Of a stretch of DNA of 64,000 bases, positions 47,246-59,200 are shown in pieces. A model generated the notes under the pieces. That model ran no database searches and was not told the DNA's origin. It worked only from the letters and a program-made list of their open reading frames with translations. The stretch is taken from NCBI GenBank assembly GCA_029224185.1, contig JANZKI010000027.1, positions 868,001 to 932,000 on the forward strand. The letters are read 5' to 3'. This DNA is from Karalla daura (Eukaryota; Chordata; Actinopteri; Chaetodontiformes; Leiognathidae). The translations under genes and the position numbers were made by a program. Position 1 is the stretch's first letter, and each line of letters starts with the position of its first letter.

Positions 47246-49075
47246 ATAATTGGACCTGTTTACAGCCCCTTGCGTAGGAAACGGTGGGGAAAAGCGCTTT
47301 GAAAAAGTGTGTTGACGCATTCACCATCAGCCATCACGCAGTGCAGCAACAGCTCTAAACAGTGTATAGAACGCCTAGTTAGGCCTGTTTACAGCCCCCT
47401 GCGTAGGAAACGGTGGGGAAAAGCGCTTTGAAAAAGTGTGTTGACGCATTCACCATCGGCCATTCCGCAGTGCAGCAACAGGTCTAAACAGTGTTTAGAA
47501 CGCCTAGTTAGGCCTGTTTACAGCCCCCTGCGTAGGAAACGGTGGGGAAAAGCGCTTTGAAAAAGTGTGTTGACGCATTCACCATCAGCCATTCCGCAGT
47601 GCAGCAACAGGCCGAAACAGTGTTTAGAACGCCTAGTTGGGCCTGTTTACAGCCCCCTGTGTAGGAAACAGTGACGAAAAGCGCTTTGAAAAAGTGTGTT
47701 TACGCATTCACCATGGGCCATTACGCAGTGCAGCAACAGGCCTAAACAGTGTTTCGAACGCCTAGTTGGGTCAGTTTGCAGCCCCCTGCGTAGGAAACGG
47801 TGGGGAAAAGCGCTTTGAAAAACTGTGTTTACGCATTCACCATGGGCCATTACGCAGTGCAGCAACAGGCCTAAACAGTTTCTAGAATGCCTAGTTGGGC
47901 CTGTTTACAGCCCCCTGCGAAGGAAACGGTGGGGAAAAGCGCTTTGAAAAAGTGTGTTGACGCATTCACCGTTGGCCATTACGCAGTGCAGCAACAGGCC
48001 TAAACAGTGTTTAGAACGCCTAGTTGGGCTTGTTTACAGCCCCCAGCGTAGGAAACGGTGGGGGAAAGCGCTTTGAAAAAGTGTGTTTACGCATTCACCA
48101 TCGGCCATTACGCAGTGCAGCAACAGGCCTAAACAGTGTTTAGAACGCTTAATTGGACCTGTTTACAGCCCCTTGCGTAGGAAACGGTGGGGAAAAGCGC
48201 TTTGAAAAAGTGTGTTGACGCATTCACCATCAGCCATTACGCAGTGCAGCAACAGCTCTAAACAGTGTTTAGAACGCCTAGTTAGGCCTGTTTACAGCCC
48301 CCTGTGTAGGAAACGGTGGGGAAAAGCGCTTTGAAAAATTGTGCTTAGGCATTCACCATGGGCCAATACGCAGTGCAGCAACAGGCCTAAACAGTGTCTA
48401 GAACACCTAGTTGGGCCTGTTTACAGCCCCCTGCGTAGGAAACGGTGGGAAAAAGTGCTTTGAAAATGTGTGTTGACGCATTCACCATCGGCCATTACGC
48501 AGTGCAGCAACAGGTCTAAACAGTGTTTAGAACGCCTAGTTAGGCCTTTTTACAGCCCCCTGCGTAGGAAACGGTGGGGAAAAGCGCTTTGAAAAAGTGT
48601 GTTGACGCATTCACCATGTGCCATTACGCAGTGCAGCAACAGGCCTAAACCGTGTTTAGAACGCCTAGTTGGGCCTTTTTACAGCCCCCTGCGTAGGAAA
48701 CGGTGGGGAAAACCGCTTTGAAAAAGTGTGTTGACGAATTCACCGTTGGCCATTACGCAGTGCAGCAACAGGCCTAAACAGTGTTTAGAACGCCTAGTTG
48801 GGCCAGTTTGCAGCTTGCAGTTTGGGCCTGTTTACAGCCCCCTGTGTAGGAAACAGTGACGAAAAGCGCTTTGAAAAAGTGTGTTTACGCATTCACCATG
48901 GGCCATTACGCAGTGCAGCAACAAGCCTAAACAGTGTTTAGAACGCCTAGTTGGGCTTGTTTACAGCCCCCAGCGTAGGAAACGGTGGGGAAAGCGCTTT
49001 GAAAAAGTGTGTTTACGCATTCACCATCGGCCATTCCGCAGTGCAGCAAAAGGCCAAAACAGTGTTTAGAACGCC
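47246..49075 (+). repeat. Segment 10, paralog of 12024-13853
   Basis: Constant offset of 35222 bp. Shared rare marks include gtgtataga (near 12142 and 47364), the W monomer, and the 24-bp out-of-register insertion. Differences I see include gtttctag for gtgtctag near 47880, gcttaggc for gcttatgc near 48347, ggccaatacg near 48364, and two near 48145-48170. After 49075 the copies separate: the left one has five more monomers (644 bp) before its B monomer at 14883 than this one before 49461. Confidence 0.8.
48793..48837 (+). repeat. Out-of-register joint, second copy
   Basis: The same structure as at 13571, with the extra 24 bases at 48814-48837. It lies inside the longer duplicate 47246-49075, so it was copied with its surroundings and did not arise twice. 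Confidence 0.9.
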
Positions 49076-52000
49076 AAATTGGACCTGTTTACAGCCCCTT
49101 GCGTAGGAAACGGTGGGGAAAAGCGCTTTGAAAAAGTGTGTTTACACATTCACCATCGGCCATTACGCAGTGCAGCAAAAGGCCTAAACAGTGTTTAGAA
49201 CGCCTAATTGGGCCTGTTTACAGCCCCCTGCGTAGGAAACGGTGGGGAAAAGCGCTTTGAAAAAGTGTGTTGACGCATTCACCATCAGCCATTACGCAGT
49301 GCAGCAACAGGTCTAAACAGTGTTTAGAACGCCTAGTTAGGCCTGTTTACAGCCCCCTGCGTAGGAAACGGTGGGGAAAAGCACTTTGAAAAAATGTGTT
49401 GATGCATTCACCATCGGCCATTACGCAGTGCAGCAACAGGTCTAAACAGTGTTTAGAACGCCTAGTTAGGCCTGTTTACAGCCCCCTGCGTAGGAAACGG
49501 TGGGGAAAAGCCCTTTGAAAAAGTGTGTTTACGCATTCACCATGGGCCATTACGCAGTGCAGCAACAGGCCTAAACAGTGTTTCGAACGCCTAGTTGGGC
49601 CAGTTTGCAGCCCCCTGCGTAGGAAACGGTGGGGAAAAGCGCTTTGAAAAAGTGTGTTTACACATTCACCATGGGCCATTACGCAGTGCAGCAAAAGGCC
49701 TAAACAGTGTTTAGAACGCCTAATTGGGCCTGTTTACAGCCCCCTGCGTAGGAAACGGTGGGGAAAAGCGCTTTGAAAAAGTGTGTTGACGCATTCACCA
49801 TCAGCCATTACGCAGTGCAGCAACAGGTCTAAACAGTGTTTAGAACGCCTAGTTAGGCCTGTTTATAGCCCCCTGCGTAGGAAACGGTGGGGAAAAGCAC
49901 TTTGAAAAAGTGTGTTGAGGCATTCACCATCGGCCATTACGCAGTGCAGCAACAGGTCTAAACAGTGTTTAGAACGCCTAGTTAGGCCTGTTTACAGCCC
50001 CCTGCGTAGGAAACGGTGGGGAAAAGCGCTTTGAAAAAGTGTGTTGACGCATTCACCATCAGCCATTCCGCAGTGCAGCAACAGGCCTAAACAGTGTTTA
50101 GAACGCCTAGTTGGGCCTGTTTACAGCCCCCTGTGTAGGAAACAGTGACGAAAAGCGCTTTGAAAAAGTGTGTTTACGCATTCACCATGGGCCATTACGC
50201 AGTGCAGCAACAGGCCTAAACAGTGTTTCGAACGCCTAGTTGGGGCAGTTTGCAGCCCCCTGCGTAGGAAACGGTGGGGAAAAGTGCTTTGAAAAACTGT
50301 GTTTACAAATTCACCATGGGCCATTACGCAGTTCAGCAACAGGCCTAAACAGTGTCTAGAATGCCTAGTTGGGCCTGTTTACAGCCCCCTGCGAAGGAAA
50401 CGGTGGGGAAAAGCGCTTTGAAAAAGTGTGTTGACGCATTCACCGTTGGCCATTACGCAGTGCAGCAACAGGTCCAAACAGTGTTTAGAACGCCTAGTTG
50501 GGCTTGTTTACAGCCCCCAGCGTAGGAAACGGTGGGGGAAAGCGCTTTGAAAAAGTGTGTTTACGCATTCACCATCGGCCATTACGCAGTGCAGCAACAG
50601 GCCTAAACAGTGTTTAGAACGCCTAATTGGACCTGTTTACAGCCCCTTGCGTAGGAAACGGTGGGGAAAAGCGCTTTGAAAAAGTGTGTTGACGCATTCA
50701 CCATCAGCCATTACGCAGCGCAGCAACAGCTCTAAACAGTGTTTAGAACGCCTAGTTAGGCCTGTTTACAGCCCCCTGTGTAGGAAACGGTGGGGAAAAG
50801 CGCTTTGAAAAAGTGTGTTTGTGCATTCACCATGGGCCATTACGCAGTGCAGCAACAGGCCTAAACAGTGTCTAGAACACCTAGTTGGGCCTGTTTACAG
50901 CCCCCTGCGTAGGAAACGGTGGGGAAAAGTGCTTTGAAAAAGTGTGTTGACGCATTCACCATCGGCCATTACGCAGTGCAGCAACAGGTCTAAACAGTGT
51001 TTAGAACGCCTAGTTAGGCCTGTTTACAGCCCCCTGCGTAGGAAACGGTGGGGAAAAGCGCTTTGAAAAAGTGTGTTCATGCATTCACCATGGGCCATTA
51101 CGCAGTGCAGCAACAGGCCTAAACAGTGTCTAGAACACCTAGTTGGGCCTGTTTACAGCCCCCTGCGTAGGAAACGGTGAGGAAAAGCTCTTTGAAAAAG
51201 TGTGTTGACGCATTCACCATCGGCCATTACGCAGTGCAGCAACAGGTCTAAACAGTGTTTTGAACGCCTAGTTAGGCCTGTTTACAGCCCCCTGCGTAGG
51301 AAACGGTGGGGAAAAGCCCTTTGAAAAAGTGTGTTGACGCATTCACCATCAGCCATTCCGCAGTGCAGCAACAGGCCTAAACAGTGTTTAGAACGCCTAG
51401 TTGGGCCTGTTTACAGCCCCCTGTGTAGGAAACAGTGACGAAAAGCGCTTTGAAAAAGTGTGTTTACGCATTCACCATGGGCCATTACGCAGTGCAGCAA
51501 CAGGCCTAAACAGTGTTTCGAACGCCTAGTTGGGCCAGTTTGCAGCCCCCTGCGTAGGAAACGGTGGGGAAAAGCGCTTTGAAAAAGTGTGTTTACACAT
51601 TCATCATGGGCCATTACGCAGTGCAGCAACAGGCCTAAACAGTGTCTAGAACGCCTAGTTGGGCCTGTTTACAGCCCCCTGCGTAGGAAACGGTGGGGAA
51701 AAGCGCTTTGAAAAAGTGTGTTGACGCATTCACCATCAGCCATTACGCAGTGCAGCAACAGGTCTAAACAGTGTTTAGAACGCCTAGTTAGGCCTGTTTA
51801 CAGCCCCCTGCGTAGGAAACGGTGGGGAAAAGTGCTTTGAAAAAGTGTGTTGAGGCATTCACCATCGGCCATTACGCAGTGCAGCAACAGGTCTAAACAG
51901 TGTTTAGAACGCCTAGTTAGGCCTGTTTACAGCCCCCTGCGTAGGAAACGGTGGGGAAAAGCGCTTTGAAAAAGTGTGTTGACGCATTCACCATCAGCCA

Positions 52001-53073
52001 TTCCGCAGTGCAGCAACAGGCCGAAACAGTGTTTAGAACGCCTAGTTGGGCCTGTTTACAGCCCCCTGTGTAGGAAACAATGACGAAAAGCGCTTTGAAA
52101 AAGTGTGTTTACGCATTCACCATGGGCCTTTACGCAGTGCAGCAACAGGCCTAAACAGTGTTTCGAACGCCTAGTTGGGGCAGTTTGCAGCCCCCTGCGT
52201 AGGAAACGGTGGGGAAAAGCGCTTTGAAAAACTGTGTTTACAAATTCACCATGGGCCATTACGCAGTGCAGCAACAGGCCTAAACAGTGTCTAGAACGCC
52301 TAGTTGGGCCTGTTTACAGCCCCCTGCGAAGGAAACGGTGGGGAAAAGCGCTTTGAAAAAGTGTGTTGACGCATTCACCGTTGGCCATTACGCAGTGCAG
52401 CAACAGGCCTAAACAGTGTTTAGAACGCCTAGTTGGGCTTGTTTACAGCCCCCAGCGTAGGAAACGGTGGGGGAAAAGCGCTTTGAAAAAGTGTGTTTAC
52501 GCATTCACCATCGGCCATTACGCAGTGCAGCAACAGGCCTAAACAGTGTTTAGAACGCCTAATTGGACCTGTTTACAGCCCCTTGCGTAGGAAACGGTGG
52601 GGAAAAGCGCTTTGAAAAAGTGTGTTGACGCATTCACCATCAGCCATTACGCAGCGCAGCAACAGCTCTAAACAGTGTTTAGAACGCCTAGTTAGGCCTG
52701 TTTACAGCCCCCTGCGTAGGAAACGGTGGGGAAAAGCGCTTTGAAAAAGTGTGTTTGTGCATTCACCATGGGCCATTACGCAGTGCAGCAACAGGCCTAA
52801 ACAGTGTCTAGAACACCTAGTTGGGCCTGTTTACAGCCCCCTGCGTAGGAAACGGTGGGGAAAAGCGCTTTGAAAAAGTGTGTTGACGCATTCACCATCG
52901 GCCATTACGCAGTGCAGCAACAGGTCTAAACAGTGTTTAGAACGCCTAGTTAGGCCTGTTTACAGCCCCCTGCGTAGGAAACGGTGGGGAAAAGCGCTTT
53001 GAAAAAGTGTGTTCATGCATTCACCATGGGCCATTACGCAGTGCAGCAACAGGCCTAAACAGTGTCTAGAACA

Positions 53074-53845
53074 CCTAGTTGGGCCTGTTTACAGCCCCCT
53101 GCGTAGGAAACGGTGGGGAAAAGTGCTTTGAAAAAGTGTGTTGACGCATTCACCATCGGCCATTACGCAGTGCAGCAACAGGTCTAAACAGTGTTTAGAA
53201 CGCCTAGTTAGGCCTGTTTACAGCCCCCTGCGTAGGAAAGGTGGGGAAAAGCCCTTTGAAAAAGTGTGTTGACGCATTCACCATCAGCCATTCCGCAGTG
53301 CAGCAACAGGCCTAAACAGTGTTTAGAACGCCTAGTTGGGCCTGTTTACAGCCCCCTGTGTAGGAAACAGTGACGAAAAGCGCTTTGAAAAAGTGTGTTT
53401 ACGCATTCACCATGGGCCATTACGCAGTGCAGCAACAGGCCTAAACAGTGTTTCGAACGCCTAGTTGGGCCTGTTTACAGCCCCCTGCGTAGGAAACGGT
53501 GGGGAAAAGTGCTTTGAAAAAGTGTGTTGACGCATTCACCATCGGCCATTACGCAGTGCAGCAACAGGTCTAAACAGTGTTTAGAACGCCTAGTTAGGCC
53601 TGTTTACAGCCCCCTGCGTAGGAAAGGTGGGGAAAAGCCCTTTGAAAAAGTGTGTTGACGCATTCACCATCAGCCATTCCGCAGTGCAGCAACAGGCCTA
53701 AACAGTGTTTAGAACGCCTAGTTGGGCCTGTTTACAGCCCCCTGTGTAGGAAACAGTGACGAAAAGCGCTTTGAAAAAGTGTGTTTACGCATTCACCATG
53801 GGCCATTACGCAGTGCAGCAACAGGCCTAAACAGTGTTTCGAACG
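53074..53845 (+). repeat. Tandem pair of a T-U-J trimer, 2 x 386 bp
   Basis: Unit one is 53074-53459 and unit two 53460-53845. Both U monomers carry the same private 1-bp loss, ggaaaggtgg instead of ggaaacggtgg, at about 53237 and 53623. No other place in the window shows it, so the deletion came first and the duplication second. The joint lies in the head of the monomer at 53460, where a tttcgaac tail is followed by a T-class body. Confidence 0.88.
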
Positions 53846-55263
53846 CCTAGTTGGGCCAGTTTGCAGCCCCCTGCGTAGGAAACGGTGGGGAAAAGCGCTT
53901 TGAAAAAGTGTGTTTACACATTCACCATGGGCCATTACGCAGTGCAGCAACAGGCCTAAACAGTGTTTAGAACGCCTAGTTGGGCCTGTTTACAGCCCCC
54001 TGCGTAGGAAACGGTGGGGAAAAGCCCTTTGAAAAAGTGTGTTTACGCATTCACCATGGGCCATTACGCAGTGCAGCAACAGGCCTAAACAGTGTTTCGA
54101 ACGCCTAGTTGGGCCAGTTTGCAGCCCCCTGCGTAGGAAACGGTGGGGAAAAGCGCTTTGAAAAAGTGTGTTTACACATTCACCATGGGCCATTACGCAG
54201 TGCAGCAACAGGCCTAAACAGTGTCTAGAACGCCTAGTTGGGCCTGTTTACAGCCCCCTGCGTAGGAAACGGTGGGGAAAAGCGCTTTGAAAAAGTGTGT
54301 TGACGCATTCACCGTTGGCCATTACGCAGTGCAGCAACAAGCCTAAACAGTGTTTAGAACGCCTAGTTGGGCTTGTTTACAGCCCCCAGCGTAGGAAACG
54401 GTGGGGAAAGCGCTTTGAAAAAGTGTGTTTACGCATTCACCATCGGCCATTCCGCAGTGCAGCAAAAGGCCAAAACAGTGTTTAGAACGCCAAATTGGAC
54501 CTGTTTACAGCCCCTTGCGTAGGAAACGGTGGGGAAAAGCGCTTTGAAAAAGTGTGTTTACACATTCACCATCGGCCATTACGCAGTGCAGCAAAAGGCC
54601 TAAACAGTGTTTAGAACGCCTAATTGGGCCTGTTTACAGCCCCCTGCGTAGGAAACGGTGGGGAAAAGCGCTTTGAAAAAGTGTGTTGACGCATTCACCA
54701 TCAGCCATTACGCAGTGCAGCAACAGGTCTAAACAGTGTTTAGAACGCCTAGTTAGGCCTGTTTACAGCCCCCTGCGTAGGAAACGGTGGGGAAAAGCAC
54801 TTTGAAAAAGTGTGTTGAGGCATTCACCATCGGCCATTACGCAGTGCAGCAACAGGTCTAAACAGTGTTTAGAACGCCTATTTCGGCCTGTTTACAGCCC
54901 CCTGCGTAGGAAACGGTGGGGAAAAGCGCTTTGAAAAAGTGTGTTGACGCATTCACCATCAGCCATTCCGCAGTGCAGCAACAGGCCGAAACAGTGTTTA
55001 GAACGCCTGGTTGGGCCTGTTTACAGCCCCCTGTGTAGGAAACAGTGACGAAAAGCGCTTTGAAAAAGGGTTTTTACGCATTCACCATGGGCCATTACGC
55101 AGTGCAGCAACAGGCCTAAACAGTGTTTCGAACGCCTAGTTGGGGCAGTTTGCAGCCCCCTGCGTAGGAAACGGTGGGGAAAAGCGCTTTGAAAAACTGT
55201 GTTTACAAATTCACCATGGGCCATTACGCAGTGCAGCAACAGGCCTAAACAGTGTCTAGAACG

Positions 55264-55779
55264 CCTAGTTGGGCCTGTTTACAGCCCCCTGCGAAGGAAA
55301 CGGTGGGGAAAAGCGCTTTGAAAAAGTGTGTTGACGCATTCACCGTTGGCCATTACGCAGTGCAGCAACAGGCCTAAACAGTGTTTAGAACGCCTACTTG
55401 GGTTTGTTTACAGCCCCCAGCGTAGGAAACGGTGGGGGAAAGCGCTTTGAAAAAGTGTGTTTACGCATTCACCATCGGCCATTACGCAGTGCAGCAACAG
55501 GCCTAAACAGTGTCTAGAACGCCTAGTTGGGCCTGTTTACAGCCCCCTGCGAAGGAAACGGTGGGGAAAAGCGCTTTGAAAAAGTGTGTTGACGCATTCA
55601 CCGTTGGCCATTACGCAGTGCAGCAACAGGCCTAAACAGTGTTTAGAACGCCTACTTGGGCTTGTTTACAGCCCCCAGCGTAGGAAACGGTGGGGGAAAG
55701 CGCTTTGAAAAAGTGTGTTTACGCATTCACCATCGGCCATTACGCAGTGCAGCAACAGGCCTAAACAGTGTTTAGAACG
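55264..55779 (+). repeat. Tandem pair of a P-Q dimer, 2 x 258 bp
   Basis: P-Q at 55264-55521 and again at 55522-55779. Both Q heads read cctacttggg, and the first also has ggtttg. The paralogous block near 62.2-62.5 kb has only one P-Q, and this 258-bp difference explains why the offset between the two blocks changes from 6962 to 6704. Confidence 0.87.
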
Positions 55780-56258
55780 CCTAATTGGACCTGTTTACAG
55801 CCCCTTGCGTAGGAAACGGTGGGGAAAAGCGCTTTGAAAAAGTGTGTTGACGCATTCACCATCAGCCATTACGCAGTGCAGCAACAGCTCTAAACAGTGT
55901 TTAGAACGCCTAGTTAGGCCTGTTTACAGCCCCCTGCGTAGGAAACGGTGGGGAAAAGCGCTTTGAAAAAGTGTGTTTGTGCATTCACCATGGGCCATTA
56001 CGCAGTGCAGCAACAGGCCTAAACAGTGTCTAGAACACCTAGTTGGGCCTGTTTACAGCCCCCTGCGTAGGAAACGGTGGGGAAAAGCGCTTTGAAAAAG
56101 TGTGTTGACGCATTCACCATCGGCCATTACGCAGTGCAGCAACAGGTCTAAACAGTGTTTAGAACGCCTAGTTAGGCCTGTTTACAGCCCCCTGCGTAGG
56201 AAACGGTGGGGAAAAGCCCTTTGAAAAAGTGTGTTGACGCATTCACCATCAGCCATTC

Positions 56259-59200
56259 CGCAGTGCAGCAACAGGCCTAAACAGTGTTTAGAACGCCTAG
56301 TTGGGCCTGTTTACAGCCCCCTGTGTAGGAAACAGTGACGAAAAGCGCTTTGAAAAAGTGTGTTTACGCATTCACCATGGGCCATTACGCAGTGCAGCAA
56401 CAGGCCTAAACAGTGTTTCGAACGCCTAGTTGGGCCAGTTTGCAGCCCCCTGCGTAGGAAACGGTGGGGAAAAGCGCTTTGAAAAAGTGTGTTTACACAT
56501 TCACCATGGGCCATTACGCAGTGCAGCAACAGGCCTAAACAGTGTTTAGAACGCCTAGTTAGGCCTGTTTACAGCCCCCTGCGTAGGAAACGGTGGGGAA
56601 AAGCCCTTTGAAAAAGTGTGTTTACGCATTCACCATGGGCCATTACGCAGTGCAGCAACAGGCCTAAACAGTGTTTCGAACGCCTAGTTGGGCCAGTTTG
56701 CAGCCCCCTGCGTAGGAAACGGTGGGGAAAAGCGCTTTGAAAAAGTGTGTTTACACATTCACCATGGGCCATTACGCAGTGCAGCAACAGGCCTAAACAG
56801 TGTCTAGAACGCCTAGTTGGGCCTGTTTACAGCCCCCTGCGTAGGAAACGGTGGGGAAAAGCGCTTTGAAAAAGTGTGTTGACGCATTCACCGTTGGCCA
56901 TTACGCAGTGCAGCAACAAGCCTAAACAGTGTTTAGAACGCCTAGTTGGGCTTGTTTACAGCCCCCAGCGTAGGAAACGGTGGGGAAAGCGCTTTGAAAA
57001 AGTGTGTTTACGCATTCACCATCGGCCATTCCGCAGTGCAGCAAAAGGCCAAAACAGTGTTTAGAACGCCAAATTGGACCTGTTTACAGCCCCTTGCGTA
57101 GGAAACGGTGGGGAAAAGCGCTTTGAAAAAGTGTGTTTACACATTCACCATCGGCCATTACGCAGTGCAGCAAAAGGCCTAAACAGTGTTTAGAACGCCT
57201 AATTGGGCCTGTTTACAGCCCCCTGCGTAGGAAACGGTGGGGAAAAGCGCTTTGAAAAAGTGTGTTGACGCATTCACCATCAGCCATTACGCAGTGCAGC
57301 AACAGGTCTAAACAGTGTTTAGAACGCCTAGTTAGGCCTGTTTACAGCCCCCTGCGTAGGAAAAGGTGGGGAAAAGCACTTTGAAAAAGTGTGTTGACGC
57401 ATTCACCATGGGCCATTACGCAGTGCAGCAACAAGCCTAAACAGTGTTTAGAACGCCTAGTTGGGCTTGTTTACAGCCCCCAGCGTAGGAAACGGTGGGG
57501 AAAGCGCTTTGAAAAAGTGTGTTTACGCATTCACCATCGGCCATTCCGCAGTGCAGCAAAAGGCCAAAACAGTGTTTAGAATGCCAAATTGGACCTGTTT
57601 GCAGCCCCTTGCGTAGGAAACGGTGGGGAAAAGCGCTTTGAAAAAGTGTGTTGACGCATTCACCATCAGCCATCACGCAGTGCAGCAACAGGTATAAACA
57701 GTGTTTAGAACGCCTAGTTAGGCCTGTTTACAGCCCCCTGCGTAGGAAACGGTGGGGAAAAGCGCTTTGAAAAAGTGTGTTGACGCATTCACTATCAGCC
57801 ATTCCGCAGTGCAGCAACAGGCCTAAACAGTGTTTAGAACGCTTAGTTGGGCCAGTTTGCAGCCCCCTGCGTAGGAAACGGTGGGGAATAGCGCTTTGAA
57901 AAAGTGTGTTTACGCATTCACCATGGGCCATTACGCAGTGCAGCAACAGGCCTAAACAGTGTCTAGTACGCCTAGTTGGGCTTGTTTACAGCCCCCAGCG
58001 TATGAAACGGTGGGGGAAAGCGTTTTGAAAAAGTGTGTTTACGCATTCACCGTTGGCCATTACGCAGTGCAGCAACAGGTCTAAACAGTGTTTAGAACGC
58101 CTAGTTAGGCCTGTTTACAGCCCCCTGCGTGGGAAACGGTGGGGAAAAGCGCTTTGAAAAAGTGTGTTGACGCATTCACCATCAGCCATTCCGCAGTGCA
58201 GCAACAGGCCTAAACAGTGTTTAGAACGCTTAGTTGGGCCAGTTTGCAGCCCCCTGCGTAGGAAACGGTGGGGAAAAGCGCTTTGAAAAAGTGTGTTTAC
58301 GCATTCACCATGGGCCATTACGCAGTGCAGCAACAGGCCTCAACAGTGTCTAGAACGCCTAGTTGGGCTTGTTTACAGCCCCCAGCGTAGGAAACGGTGG
58401 GGGAAAGCGTTTTGAAAAAGTGTGTTTACGCATTCACCGTTGGCCATTACGCAGTGCAGCAACAGGCCTAAACAGTGTTTAGAACGCCTAGTTGGGCCTT
58501 TTTACAGCCCCCTGCGTAGGAAACGGTGGGGAAAAGCGTTTTGAAAAAGTGTGTTGACGCATTCACCGTTGGCCATTACGCAGTGCAGCAACAGGCCTAA
58601 ACAGTGTTTAGAACGCCTAGTTGGGCCAGTTTGCAGCCCCCTGCGTAGGAAACGGTGGGGAAAAGCGCTTTGAAAAAGTGTGTTTACGCATTCACCATGG
58701 GCCATTACGCAGTGCAGCAACAGGCCTAAACAGTGTCTAGAACGCCTAGTTGGGCCTGTTTACAGCCCCCTGCGTAGGAAACGGTGGGGAAAAGCGCTTT
58801 GAAAAAGTGTGTTGACGCATTCACCGTTGGCCATTACGCAGTGCAGCAACAGGCCGAAACAGTGTTTAGAAGGCCTAGTTTGGCTTGTTTACAGCCCCCA
58901 GCGTAGGAAACGGTGGGGGAAAGCGCTTTGAAAAAGTGTGTTTACACATTCACCATCGGCCATTACGCAGTGCAGCAAAAGGTCTAAACAGTGTTTAGAA
59001 CGCCTAATTGGGCCTGTTTACAGCCCCCTGCGTAGGAAACGGTGGGGAAAAGCGCTTTGAAAAAGTGTGTTTACACATTCACCATCGGCCATTACGCAGT
59101 GCAGCAAAAGGCCTAAACAGTGTTTAGAACGCCTAATTGGGCCTGTTTACAGCCCCCTGCGTAGGAAACGGTGGGGAAAAGCGCTTTGAAAAAGTGTGTT

